Shown one piece after another: positions 9,362-17,263 of a stretch of DNA of 28,290 bases. The DNA is taken from positions 1 to 28,290 of the forward strand of contig CAMMEP010000010.1 in assembly GCA_946495905.1 (NCBI GenBank). The letters run 5' to 3'. The number at the start of each line of letters is the position of its first letter. Within the stretch, counting starts at the first letter, position 1. The position numbers and the translations under genes were made by a program. The notes beneath the pieces are model-generated. The model made no database searches and was not told where the DNA came from. It saw only the letters and a program-made list of their open reading frames with translations. The DNA is from an uncultured Clostridium sp. Lineage in GTDB: Bacteria > Bacillota > Clostridia > TANB77 > CAG-508.

Positions 9362-9389
9362 TTGACAAAAGCGAAAAATAATATATAAT
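9362..9389 (+). promoter_or_regulatory. Sigma-A promoter for the single-pass membrane protein gene
   Basis: TTGACA (9362-9367), a 16-bp spacer and TATAAT (9384-9389). Upstream, AATTTTGTGATAA at 9324-9336 followed by GTCA at 9341-9344 recurs before the porC promoter. Confidence 0.7.
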
Positions 9390-9427
9390 AAAAGCAATTG
9401 AATGTCCTAAAGGAGGAAATAAAAGTT

Positions 9428-10315
9428 ATGAGTTCAGATGAAGCAAAAAAATTTAGAGAAAATCAAAAAATAAATGGGTTAGAGTATATGTCACTTGATA
9501 GCAACAGTTATCAAAATAGAGCAAGAACAAATAATAGAAATGAAAAAAGAAGAACTACGACAAAGCAAAAAGGAAAAGCAAAAAGATTATCAAGAAAAAA
9601 ATTAGCAAATCGTATAAAATTGGGAGCAGCAGCCGCTTTACTTGCAGCAGGAATTGGTGTAGGAGCAATGACAGTTAGAGGATGGATTAATGAAGACCCA
9701 GAACCTACTATTACACAAATACAAGAAAACGGTGTTGATTTAAATGAATTGGATTTAGCCGATGATACCATTAACAGTATGAAAAAATATGACCAATATT
9801 TTGAAGAATGGAACAATGGCGAGATAAATGAAGCAACATTAACCAATCAAGAAATAGAAGAGATGTTGGAAGAAATAAAAGACTTAAACTTTAACGTAAT
9901 TAAAGATAAAGTAGCAAGTTTAAGTGATGTAGAAAGAAAAGATGTAACATTAGCTTATAGAGGCGAAGAAGATGGAGTTATTACAACAATATCTGTGAAA
10001 GAAAATGACTATGGAAATAAAAAAGTATACAGTAATGCAGGAAATCTATTTAGAGCAAACGAAAATACCATTAATTCAAATGAAATTTCAGATTTAATAT
10101 TACAACTTGAAGAATTTGATAATTTAAGTGAAAAATTAAAAGATAATGATGTTTCAAAAGTAAATGCTATTAAAAAATTAGAGCAACTATATCAACAAAT
10201 AACAAAGGTAGCTGAACAAGAACTAGTAATGGATGAAAAAGGAAATTTAAGTCTACAAGAAATAGAGAATGTAAAAGAGGCAAAAGAAAAAATAGAAGAA
10301 GAAATGGATAGATAA
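9428..10315 (+). CDS. Unknown single-pass membrane protein, 295 residues
   Basis: I do not recognise this family. The start at ATG 9428 is chosen for AAAGGAGG at 9409-9416; an upstream TTG at 9398 would overlap that site. Residues 1-65 are polar and strongly basic, with clusters of Arg and Lys around 35-60. Residues 67-87 form one hydrophobic segment rich in Ala and Gly (LGAAAALLAAGIGVGAMTV). The rest is acidic and largely helical, ending in a coiled-coil-like stretch rich in Glu and Lys. This suggests a basic cytoplasmic tail, one membrane helix and an extracytoplasmic helical domain. It has its own promoter, so it need not be tied functionally to the glucan synthase before it or the WalR-like gene after it. 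A cell-envelope role is only a guess. Confidence 0.7.
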   Translation: MSSDEAKKFRENQKINGLEYMSLDSNSYQNRARTNNRNEKRRTTTKQKGKAKRLSRKKLANRIKLGAAAALLAAGIGVGAMTVRGWINEDPEPTITQIQENGVDLNELDLADDTINSMKKYDQYFEEWNNGEINEATLTNQEIEEMLEEIKDLNFNVIKDKVASLSDVERKDVTLAYRGEEDGVITTISVKENDYGNKKVYSNAGNLFRANENTINSNEISDLILQLEEFDNLSEKLKDNDVSKVNAIKKLEQLYQQITKVAEQELVMDEKGNLSLQEIENVKEAKEKIEEEMDR

Positions 10316-10344
10316 TTTTATTTTACAAAAAATAAACGGAATAC

Positions 10345-10373
10345 TTGTATATTTTAGCCAAATGTGATATAAA
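10345..10373 (+). promoter_or_regulatory. Probable promoter of the WalR-like gene
   Basis: TTGTAT (10345-10350), a 17-bp spacer and TATAAA (10368-10373). The leader to GTG 10408 would be about 28 nt. The match is moderate. Confidence 0.5.
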
Positions 10374-10407
10374 TATAGCAAAAGTGAATAAGAAAGGTGA
10401 ATTTTTT

Positions 10408-11175
10408 GTGGAAGATAATAAAATAGAAGAAGCAAAAAAAACAATATTAATCGTGGATGATGAGAAACCAATTGTAGATATCTTAGTTTACAATTTGGAA
10501 AAAGAAGGTTATAAAACCATAGAAGCCAACGATGGAGAAACAGCAATTAATATGGCATTTGAAAAAAAGCCAGATTTAATTTTGCTAGATATTATGCTAC
10601 CTAAAGTAGATGGATTAACGGTATGTAAAAGAATAAGAAATTCAATGAATATACCAATTATTATGATATCTGCTAAAGATGAGGAAATAGACAAAATCTT
10701 AGGCTTAGAATTAGGTGCAGATGATTATATCACAAAGCCATTTAGTGTAAGAGAACTAGTGGCAAGAGTAAAAGCTAATTTAAGAAAAGCAGAGATTAGT
10801 AGTGAAAAGCCAGTGGTACAAAATAACTATCAACAAGATAACACACATAATGATAAAATTATTTCCTTAGGGGAGCTATATATTAACCTAGATAAGTTTG
10901 AAGTAAAAGTTAGAAATAAACCAATTGACTTGACCTTAAGAGAGTTTGAGGTATTAAGATACTTAGCTAATCAGCCAGGACAAGTAGTAACAAGAGAAGA
11001 TTTACTAGAAAAAGTATGGGGCTATGAATATTATGGGGACATTAGAACGGTTGATGTAACGATTCGAAGAATAAGAGAAAAAATAGAACTAGATACATCA
11101 AGTCCTAAATTATTAATTACTAAAAGAGGAGTAGGATATTATTTATCCTCAAAAGAGAAGGAAAACAATGGTTAG
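10408..11175 (+). CDS. walR: OmpR/PhoB-family response regulator, WalR (YycF)-like
   Basis: A 255-residue DNA-binding response regulator that controls transcription when phosphorylated by its partner kinase. The start is GTG 10408, preceded by AAAGGTGA. Residues 13-125 form the receiver domain, with the acidic pair D17-D18, the phospho-acceptor D61 in LILLDIMLP and K110 in DDYITKPFS. Residues 155-250 form the winged helix (LTLREFEVLRYLA, then TVDVTIRRIREKIE and GVGYYL). IPIIMISAKDEEIDKILGLE and the tight association with a HAMP-PAS histidine kinase match WalR, which governs cell-wall hydrolases in Firmicutes. PhoP-like regulators have the same architecture, so the WalR name is likely but not certain. 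The linker between domains is longer and more polar than usual. Confidence 0.85.
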   Translation: MEDNKIEEAKKTILIVDDEKPIVDILVYNLEKEGYKTIEANDGETAINMAFEKKPDLILLDIMLPKVDGLTVCKRIRNSMNIPIIMISAKDEEIDKILGLELGADDYITKPFSVRELVARVKANLRKAEISSEKPVVQNNYQQDNTHNDKIISLGELYINLDKFEVKVRNKPIDLTLREFEVLRYLANQPGQVVTREDLLEKVWGYEYYGDIRTVDVTIRRIREKIELDTSSPKLLITKRGVGYYLSSKEKENNG

Positions 11176-11236
11176 CAATTTTTATTGCTAACCATTTTGA
11201 AAAGCTTTAAAAAACATAGTAGTTTTTGCTATGTTA
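11167..11236 (+). terminator. Hairpins between the walR-like and walK-like genes
   Basis: A perfect 13-bp stem (11167-11179 with 11184-11196, loop TTTT) overlaps the walR stop codon and is followed by only a short T-run. A second small stem, AACATAG with CTATGTT, ends near 11236. Together they may terminate or attenuate read-through into the kinase gene, or protect the upstream mRNA. Confidence 0.5.
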
Positions 11237-11312
11237 AATTTTTAGAGAAAAAGCTTCATTGTGCTGTGCATATTTGCAAAAGTAAAATGCTACAAAAAGG
11301 AATGTGATAATA

Positions 11313-12746
11313 TTGAAAAAAAACGTTAATTTAAAAATTGTAACAATTTTTTTTGTTTTAGGCATTATATTAATTTTAGGGTTAGGAGCTTGCTACATTG
11401 TAATGCTAAATCAAATTGAAGAACTGGGTTCCGTACAAGAAAATTTTGCCTTAATAGAAAGTGTAAGAAGCCAATTATCGCAAACAAAATTAATTGTAAT
11501 AATATCTATTGTTATTTATACAGTAATTTCTATTCTAATTGGATATTTTGTACTAAAAGCAGTAGTATCGCCAATGAAAAAATTAATTAAAAGTGCAGAA
11601 AAAATTGCTTCTGGTGAAAATGTAAACATAGATCAAAATCTACAAGCAAATGGAGAAGTAGGAGATTTAGAAAATGCTTTTGGAATCATGACGAATGAAT
11701 TAAAGCAAAAATTAAATGAGGTAAATAGACAAAAAAGACAGATAGAAACCATTCTTCTACATATGACAGATGGAATTATTGCATTTGATATGGATGGGAA
11801 AATTATACATATAAATCCAGCTGCTAAAAATTTATTAGGATTAGATGATAAAGATAATACGTTTGATAAGGTATTTAAAAAACTTAACATCGATATCAAC
11901 ATTGAAAAAATAATTTATTTAGAAAACTGGACATCGTCTGAGCAAAGAAAAAATTTGGGAGACAAATATATCAACATTTTATTTGCACCATTCCAAGACG
12001 AAAATGATAGACCAGCAGGTGTAATTGCATTAATACAAGATATAACAGAACACGTAAGACTAGACAATATGCGAAAAGAATTTGTGGCAGACGTATCTCA
12101 TGAATTAAAAACACCAATCACTTCTATTATGGGGTATTCCGATACACTTTTAGAAGGGGATTATGATGAAGAGACTAGAAATAAATTTCTAAATGTTATA
12201 TCTTCCGAAGCAAGGCGTATGGCTAAATTAGTTACCGATTTATTAACACTTTCCAGATATGATAACAAAAAAATCACATCAGAAATAACAAGTTTTGATT
12301 TGGGAGAATTAACCAAAAAATGTATTGAAAAACTAAAATTTGAAATAGAGAAAAAAGAGCATAATGTGGAATGTTTTGTTACTGCAAGTGTACCGCCAAT
12401 AGTAGCAGACAAATATGGAATTGAGCGTGTAGTGCTTAATATATTGTCCAATGCCATAAAATATACTCCAGATAAGGGAGTTATCAAGGTATATGTAGGA
12501 TTTGTATATAATGATGCCTATATAAAAGTAATTGATAATGGAATAGGAATTCCAGAAGAAGACTTAGATAGAATTTTCGAAAGATTCTATCGAGTAGATA
12601 AAGCACGAAGCAGAGAATTAGGGGGAACAGGACTAGGACTATCCATCGCAAAAGAAATATTAAATCAAAACAAAGGAAGCATAGATATAAAAAGCAAAGT
12701 AGGAAAAGGAACTGAAGTAGTAATAAGAATACCTACTAAAAAATAA
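11313..12746 (+). CDS. walK: Membrane sensor histidine kinase, WalK (YycG)-like
   Basis: A 477-residue kinase, presumably the partner of the regulator just upstream. TTG 11313 is preferred over GTG 11304 because the AAAAGGA site lies only 2 nt before the GTG. Two membrane segments (about residues 7-30 and 50-75) flank a short extracytoplasmic loop of about 20-30 residues. HAMP follows (about 75-125), then a PAS domain (about 135-240), HisKA with H263 in ADVSHELKTPIT, and the ATPase with the N-box NAIKYT, the DNGIGIPEEDL motif and GGTGLGLSIAKEI. All catalytic boxes are intact. The extracytoplasmic PAS-like sensor of Bacillus WalK is absent, so signal input probably comes through the membrane helices or the cytoplasmic PAS. 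Confidence 0.85.
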   Translation: MKKNVNLKIVTIFFVLGIILILGLGACYIVMLNQIEELGSVQENFALIESVRSQLSQTKLIVIISIVIYTVISILIGYFVLKAVVSPMKKLIKSAEKIASGENVNIDQNLQANGEVGDLENAFGIMTNELKQKLNEVNRQKRQIETILLHMTDGIIAFDMDGKIIHINPAAKNLLGLDDKDNTFDKVFKKLNIDINIEKIIYLENWTSSEQRKNLGDKYINILFAPFQDENDRPAGVIALIQDITEHVRLDNMRKEFVADVSHELKTPITSIMGYSDTLLEGDYDEETRNKFLNVISSEARRMAKLVTDLLTLSRYDNKKITSEITSFDLGELTKKCIEKLKFEIEKKEHNVECFVTASVPPIVADKYGIERVVLNILSNAIKYTPDKGVIKVYVGFVYNDAYIKVIDNGIGIPEEDLDRIFERFYRVDKARSRELGGTGLGLSIAKEILNQNKGSIDIKSKVGKGTEVVIRIPTKK

Positions 12747-12846
12747 TTCCTAAAAGGGGACAGGCTTTTTTTTCTGTTTTTTCCTAAAAGGGGACAGGCA
12801 CCAATTAGGAAAAATCGGACAAATAAGCCTGTCCCCTTTTGGAAAA
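12747..12846. repeat. Palindromic REP-like element, three copies of a GGGGACAGGC core
   Basis: Two direct copies of TTCCTAAAAGGGGACAGGC (12747-12765 and 12781-12799) and one inverted copy (12827-12846, GCCTGTCCCCTTTTGG and following A-run) lie in the space after the kinase stop codon. Repeats of this GGGGACAGG type are scattered in many Firmicutes genomes, often with Y1 (IS200-like) transposases. The element can fold as a hairpin between copies 2 and 3, and may end walK transcription. Confidence 0.75.
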
Positions 12847-12871
12847 TTTTGTGATAACGAGTCAGAACTTA

Positions 12872-12900
12872 TTGACTGAAAGCAAATAAAGTTATATACT
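12872..12900 (+). promoter_or_regulatory. Sigma-A promoter of the por operon
   Basis: TTGACT (12872-12877), a 17-bp spacer and TATACT (12895-12900), with an mRNA leader of about 28 nt carrying AAAGGAGG before ATG 12934. AATTTTGTGATAA (12845-12857) plus GTCA (12861-12864) upstream match the block before the 9362 promoter. Confidence 0.65.
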
Positions 12901-12933
12901 GTATCTATCAAAAGAAAAAGGAGGTTTTGATAC

Positions 12934-13515
12934 ATGAATAACATGATAGAAATTAGATGGCACGGAAGAGGCGGACAAGGTGCAAAAACAGCATCTCTTT
13001 TACTTGCAGATGCAGCATTTAATACTGGTAAGTATATTCAAGGTTTTCCTGAATATGGCCCAGAAAGAATGGGAGCACCAATTACTGCCTATAACAGAAT
13101 AAGCGACAATCCAATAAGAATTCATAGTAATATTTATGAACCAGATTATGTAGTGGTTGTAGATGATACACTTCTAGAGAGTGTTGATGTTACAGCAGGG
13201 CTTAAAGAAGAAGGTGCTATTGTAATAAATACAACAAAAGATGGTGAAACTTTAAAAAGTTTATTAAAAGGATATAAAGGAAAGGTATACACTATTGATG
13301 CAAGAAAAGTTTCAATGGAAACTTTAGGAAAATACTTCCCTAATACACCAATGCTTGCAGCAATTGTAAAGGTTAGTGGAATTATGAAGGAAGAAGACTT
13401 TATAAAAGATATGGAAGGGTCTTTTAAACATAAATTTGCTAAAAAACCAGAAGTAATTGATGGAAATATGAAAGCTTTAACATTAGCATTAAGTGAAATA
13501 AAACAAGTACAATAA
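12934..13515 (+). CDS. porC: Pyruvate (2-oxoacid):ferredoxin oxidoreductase, gamma subunit
   Basis: The 193-residue gamma subunit of the four-subunit enzyme that oxidises pyruvate and CoA to acetyl-CoA and CO2 and reduces ferredoxin, in the cytoplasm. The N-terminal IRWHGRGGQGAKTAS is the family signature, and FPEYGPERMGAPITAYNRIS is typical of the gamma domain that helps bind CoA. It is the first gene of an operon continuing with delta, alpha and beta, as in Thermotoga-type PORs rather than the single-chain enzyme of many clostridia. The start is set by AAAGGAGG before ATG 12934. Pyruvate is the likeliest substrate; other 2-oxoacids (2-ketoisovalerate type) cannot be excluded from sequence alone. 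Confidence 0.88.
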   Translation: MNNMIEIRWHGRGGQGAKTASLLLADAAFNTGKYIQGFPEYGPERMGAPITAYNRISDNPIRIHSNIYEPDYVVVVDDTLLESVDVTAGLKEEGAIVINTTKDGETLKSLLKGYKGKVYTIDARKVSMETLGKYFPNTPMLAAIVKVSGIMKEEDFIKDMEGSFKHKFAKKPEVIDGNMKALTLALSEIKQVQ

Positions 13516-13601
13516 AATATAAGTTTTAAAAAAGAACCATAAAAAGACTTTTTAAAGACGGTTTAATAAAATTTATTCTTGATTGAAAGGAGAAAAGTAA
13601 A

Positions 13602-13901
13602 ATGACCAATATTGATAAAAATACACCAGCAGATAAATTAACAATAGCAGGAAATATATATGATGCTGGAAATGCTAGAGAATTTAAGACAGGAGATTGG
13701 AGAAGTGTTAGACCAGAATATATTCCAGAAAAATGTATTCAATGTGGGCTATGTTTTCCAGTTTGCCCAGAAGACGCTATTCCAGTAGGAAAAGATCAAA
13801 AAAGAACAGACTTTAATTTTGATTATTGTAAAGGCTGTGGAGTTTGTGCAAAGGTTTGTCCTTTTGGAGCGATTATAATGAAGACGGAAGGCGAGGAGTA
13901 G
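13602..13901 (+). CDS. porD: Pyruvate:ferredoxin oxidoreductase, delta subunit (2[4Fe-4S] ferredoxin type)
   Basis: A 99-residue electron-transfer subunit. Two complete cluster motifs are visible: CIQCGLCFPVCP at about residues 43-54 and CKGCGVCAKVCP at about 74-85. These hold two [4Fe-4S] clusters that pass electrons from the beta subunit to free ferredoxin. The N-terminal 40 residues (NAREFKTGDWRSVRPEYIPEK) are typical of the delta subunit and separate it from simple ferredoxins. GAAAGGAG precedes ATG 13602. The gene follows porC after an 86-bp gap and is separated from porA by a 239-bp spacer that holds a foldback structure. Confidence 0.88.
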   Translation: MTNIDKNTPADKLTIAGNIYDAGNAREFKTGDWRSVRPEYIPEKCIQCGLCFPVCPEDAIPVGKDQKRTDFNFDYCKGCGVCAKVCPFGAIIMKTEGEE

Positions 13902-14026
13902 AATTTGAAAATTAAACTTCGTCTTGCGTTGTTAAAATTTAGATAAAAAATCCTTTGGCGTCAGAAAAGTACGCCTCCGGTTTTTTACTAAATTTTGCCT
14001 AGCAATACTCGTTTCTTTTTCAAATT
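13902..14026. repeat. Foldback element with terminator-like core between porD and porA
   Basis: Nested inverted repeats fill the gap inside the por operon. AATTTGAAA (13902-13910) pairs with 14018-14026, AAAATTTAG (13934-13942) with 13988-13996, TAAAAAA (13944-13950) with 13981-13987 and GGCGT (13957-13961) with 13971-13975. The T-run after the inner stem makes it terminator-like, so it may reduce read-through into porA. The rest of the gap to the porA ribosome binding site (14123-14130) shows no gene. Confidence 0.6.
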
Positions 14027-14140
14027 TAAGAATTATAAATAACTCGTTTCTAATGATTTTTGGAAAAAGAAAAATACGAATTCTTTTTCTAACAGTGAGT
14101 GCAGAGAAAAGAAAAAAATAAAAAAGGAGGAATAAATACA

Positions 14141-15325
14141 ATGAGTATAAGAGAACGTTTAAGTGGAAATGAAGCAGCAGCTACTGCAATGAAACAAATT
14201 AATCCAGATGTTGTTGCAGCATTTCCTATTACACCATCCACCGAGATTCCACAATATTTTTCAACATTTGTGGATAATGGTATGGTAGATACAGAATTTG
14301 TTGCGGTTGAGAGCGAGCATAGTGCTATGAGTGCTTGCATTGGAGCAGAGGCAGCTGGAGCAAGAGCAATGACAGCTACATCTGCAAATGGTCTATCTTT
14401 AATGTGGGAGATGATATACATTGCATCTGGTATGAGACTTCCTATTGTAATGTCTTTAGTAAATAGAGCAGTATCTGGCCCACTAAATATTCATAATGAC
14501 CATTCAGATGCAATGGGAGTAAGAGATGCAGGATGGATTATGCTATTCTCAGAAACAAACCAAGAAGCTTATGATAATTTGTTAATGGCACATAGAATTG
14601 CAGAAAATGAAAAGGTGCAATTACCATTAATGGTATGTCAAGATGGATTTATAACATCTCATTCTATTGAAAATATAGAGCTTTTAGAAGATGAAAAAGT
14701 AAAAGAATTTGTTGGAGAGTATCATCCAAAACATTATTTATTAAATAAAAAAGAACCAATGGCAATGGGACCAATGGATTTACAAGCTTTCTTATTTGAA
14801 CACAAATACGAGCAAGCAGAAGCAATGAGAAATGCAAAACAAGTTATACTAGATGTAGCAAAAGATTTCGAAAAAATGACAGGAAGAAAATATGGATTAT
14901 TTGAAGAGTATAAATTAAAAGATGCAGAAATTGCAATTGTTTGTATGAATTCAACTGCAGGAACAACAAAAGAAGTAGTAGACTCTTTAAGGGAAAAAGG
15001 AATAAAAGCAGGACTACTTAAAGTTCGTGTATTTAGACCATTTCCAGCAGAGGAAATTGCAAAAGCACTTTCTCATTTAAAAGTAGTTGCTATACTTGAT
15101 AAGGCAGATTCTTTAAATGGGGCAGGGGGAGCTTTATATACAGATGTTACTTCTGCAATGTATGAAAATCAAAACAAAGTATTAGCATCAAGCTATATTT
15201 ATGGAATTGGTGGTAGAGATACCACAACAAAAGAAATTAAATCTGTATTTGAAGATTTAATGGAAGATAGTAAAAAAGATAAAATAGAAAATCCTTATCG
15301 TTACTTAGGATTAAGAAAGGAGTAG
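14141..15325 (+). CDS. porA: Pyruvate:ferredoxin oxidoreductase, alpha subunit
   Basis: A 394-residue alpha subunit, which carries the pyrimidine-binding part of the thiamine diphosphate site and the interface to the beta subunit. NPDVVAAFPITPSTEIPQYF near the N-terminus and FVAVESEHSAMSACIGAEAA are the expected motifs, the Glu of the latter being the one that activates the cofactor. The domain-III pattern (AIVCMNSTAGTTKEVVDSL, then KVRVFRPFPAEEI) is complete. ATG 14141 has AAAGGAGG at 14123-14130; an upstream in-frame start at 14099 lacks such a site. The stop overlaps the ribosome binding region of porB, 7 nt ahead of its start, so the two subunits are tightly coupled. Length is normal for the family. 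Confidence 0.9.
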   Translation: MSIRERLSGNEAAATAMKQINPDVVAAFPITPSTEIPQYFSTFVDNGMVDTEFVAVESEHSAMSACIGAEAAGARAMTATSANGLSLMWEMIYIASGMRLPIVMSLVNRAVSGPLNIHNDHSDAMGVRDAGWIMLFSETNQEAYDNLLMAHRIAENEKVQLPLMVCQDGFITSHSIENIELLEDEKVKEFVGEYHPKHYLLNKKEPMAMGPMDLQAFLFEHKYEQAEAMRNAKQVILDVAKDFEKMTGRKYGLFEEYKLKDAEIAIVCMNSTAGTTKEVVDSLREKGIKAGLLKVRVFRPFPAEEIAKALSHLKVVAILDKADSLNGAGGALYTDVTSAMYENQNKVLASSYIYGIGGRDTTTKEIKSVFEDLMEDSKKDKIENPYRYLGLRKE

Positions 15326-15332
15326 AGGAAAA

Positions 15333-16286
15333 ATGGCATATAATATGAAAGAAATAGTGGCAGAAAGACCATCAAGATTTACTTCAGGACACAGAATGTG
15401 TGCAGGATGTGGAGCACCACCAGTTGCAAGGATGATTTTAAGAGCAGTAAAACCAGAAGATCATGCAGTAATTGCAAATGCTACTGGATGTATGGAAGTT
15501 TCCAGCTTCATTTATCCATATACAGCATGGACAGATTCCTATATCCATACTGCATTTGAGTGTGCAGCAGCAACTTGCTCTGGAGTGGAAGCAGCCTATA
15601 AATCAATGAAAAAACAAGGAAAATTACCAGAAGACGAACATACTAAATTTATTGCATTTGGTGGAGATGGTGGAACTTATGATATAGGTCTTCAAAGTCT
15701 ATCTGGCGCAATGGAGAGAGGCCATGATATGACTTATGTTTGTTATGATAATGGTGCATATATGAATACTGGTATCCAACGTTCTTCTGCAACACCAAAA
15801 TTTGCAGATACAACAACAAGTCCAGCAGGAAGTGTTATTCCAGGAAAAATGCAAGCAAGAAAAGACTTAACAGAAATTATGGAAGCACACCATTTACCAT
15901 ATGTTGCTCAAACAGCTGCCTATATGAATTTTAAAGATTTATATGAAAAAGCAGAAAAAGCAATTTATACAGAAGGACCTACTTTCTTAAATGTATTAGC
16001 ACCATGCCCTAGAGGATGGGGATATCCAACAGAAGATTTAATGACAATAAATAAATTAGCAGTTGAAACTTGTTATTGGCCTTTATATGAAATAGAAGAT
16101 GGAAAATATAAAATAACATATAAACCTGCCAAAAAACTTCCAATTGAGGAATTCTTAAAACCACAAAAACGTTTTAAACACATGTTTAAACCAGGAAATG
16201 AATGGATGATAGAAGAATTCCAAAAAGAAGTAGATAGAAGATGGGAAGATTTATTAAAACTAGAAGAAATGAGCAACAAGGAATAA
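15333..16286 (+). CDS. porB: Pyruvate:ferredoxin oxidoreductase, beta subunit
   Basis: The 317-residue beta subunit, binding thiamine diphosphate and the proximal [4Fe-4S] cluster. Cluster cysteines appear in MCAGCGAPP (about residues 24-32), in ATGCMEV and at a later Cys (probably LAPCPRGWG near 226). FGGDGGTYDIG (about 108-118) is the GDG...N-type motif that holds the diphosphate through Mg2+, and YDNGAYMNTGIQRSSATP follows. It is the last gene of porCDAB, starts 7 nt after porA, and is closed by a strong bidirectional terminator. The full set of catalytic motifs indicates an active enzyme. Confidence 0.9.
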   Translation: MAYNMKEIVAERPSRFTSGHRMCAGCGAPPVARMILRAVKPEDHAVIANATGCMEVSSFIYPYTAWTDSYIHTAFECAAATCSGVEAAYKSMKKQGKLPEDEHTKFIAFGGDGGTYDIGLQSLSGAMERGHDMTYVCYDNGAYMNTGIQRSSATPKFADTTTSPAGSVIPGKMQARKDLTEIMEAHHLPYVAQTAAYMNFKDLYEKAEKAIYTEGPTFLNVLAPCPRGWGYPTEDLMTINKLAVETCYWPLYEIEDGKYKITYKPAKKLPIEEFLKPQKRFKHMFKPGNEWMIEEFQKEVDRRWEDLLKLEEMSNKE

Positions 16287-16317
16287 ACTGATTAGATTTA
16301 TAGAAAAAGTATTAATA

Positions 16318-16359
16318 AAAAAATAATAGGATTAACATGTTTTAATCCTATTATTTTTT
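16318..16359. terminator. Bidirectional terminator between convergent porB and lgt
   Basis: A perfect 17-bp stem (16318-16334 with 16343-16359) around ACATGTTT, with A-run and T-run on its two sides. It can therefore end transcripts from both directions. Confidence 0.9.
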
Positions 16360-16391
16360 CTTTATGCTGTTTCTTTTAATCTATAATTATA

Positions 16392-17186
16392 CTAATCAAC
16401 CTTCTTGTATTTTAGCTTTTTTCTTTTAAATTCATAAATCATAATTCCAATGCCTACAATAAATAATACAATACTAATCCATTGAGAAGTTGATAAGCTA
16501 AAGTAAATGCCACGTATCAAATCACCACGGAAGAATTCCAAAACAAAACGAACAATGCTATATAAAATTAAGTATAGACCCAATGTTTTATAAGTTCCTA
16601 AAAATCTTTTGTAAGTAACCAATAATGCAATGAATATTAGCAAATTACAAATAAATTCTACAATTTGCATTGGGAAAAGTGGAACTCCATTAGGTGCAAG
16701 TATAGAATTATGAAAAGTAATAGCTCCGAATCCATGGTATTCCATACCATAACAGCAACCTGCACATAAGCAACCAATTCTGCCAATACTATGGATTAAT
16801 GGAACTACTGGTATAAGTATTAGCAATAAAGATTTAAAGGAGATTTTAAATTGCTTTGCATAAATAAATACACCAAGAATACCTCCAAGTAAACCTCCAT
16901 AAAAAACGAATCCACCTTTAAACATTTGTAATAAGGTATCCCAGAGATCAATTGTGTTATAGTTTTCAATTAAAAATGGAATATTTGTAAGTATATATAA
17001 AAGTTTAGCACCAATTCCAACACCTATTACAGCATATAGAATGGCATAGAAGACATCTTCTTTTTTTACGTCATGGAATTTTGTAAAATATTGAATAGCT
17101 ATAATGCCACCAATAAAAATTCCAATAAAAATAATAAGCCCATAAGTTGCTACTTCATGTCCAAAAATAGTTATATATGGTAACAT
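16392..17186 (-). CDS. lgt: Prolipoprotein diacylglyceryl transferase family protein
   Basis: A 264-residue polytopic membrane protein that transfers a diacylglyceryl group from phosphatidylglycerol to the lipobox cysteine of prolipoproteins. It shows about seven hydrophobic segments. GGFVFYGGLLGG is present, as is the family's central motif in its Cys-rich variant, HSIGRIGCLCAGCCYG, followed by FPMQIVEF and VRFVLEFFRGD. This Cys-rich form occurs in many Firmicutes Lgt proteins in place of HGRIGNFxNGE. The start ATG 17186 is preceded by GGGAG 8 nt upstream. It is converging with porB and lies downstream of a hairpin that separates it from the DUF4190-like gene. A paralogue of lgt with a different acceptor is possible. 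Confidence 0.82.
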   Translation of the reverse strand: MLPYITIFGHEVATYGLIIFIGIFIGGIIAIQYFTKFHDVKKEDVFYAILYAVIGVGIGAKLLYILTNIPFLIENYNTIDLWDTLLQMFKGGFVFYGGLLGGILGVFIYAKQFKISFKSLLLILIPVVPLIHSIGRIGCLCAGCCYGMEYHGFGAITFHNSILAPNGVPLFPMQIVEFICNLLIFIALLVTYKRFLGTYKTLGLYLILYSIVRFVLEFFRGDLIRGIYFSLSTSQWISIVLFIVGIGIMIYEFKRKKLKYKKVD

Positions 17187-17204
17187 AGATTTTCGCTCCC
17201 GTTA

Positions 17205-17240
17205 ATAAAAATTAGGTAAACAAATAAAATTGTTTACCCT
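17205..17240 (-). terminator. Hairpin terminator after the DUF4190-like gene
   Basis: GGTAAACAA (17215-17223) pairs with TTGTTTACC (17230-17238). On the minus strand the stem is followed by TAATTTTT. It lies between the DUF4190-like gene and lgt. Confidence 0.55.
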
Positions 17241-17263
17241 AAAACTATAAAATTTGTTATTTA

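Noticed and set aside
10345..10407. N-terminal extension of the WalR-like regulator from TTG 10345
   Set aside because: The TTG is part of a likely -35 box, and AAAGGTGA places the start at GTG 10408, where the receiver domain begins.
12747..12846. CRISPR-like array because of the repeated GGGGACAGGC unit
   Set aside because: Only three copies, one inverted, with irregular spacing and no cas genes; it fits a palindromic REP-like element.
16073..16279. Minus-strand frame opposite the end of porB
   Set aside because: It is a shadow of porB with no ribosome binding site and would lie across the strongly conserved C-terminus of the beta subunit.
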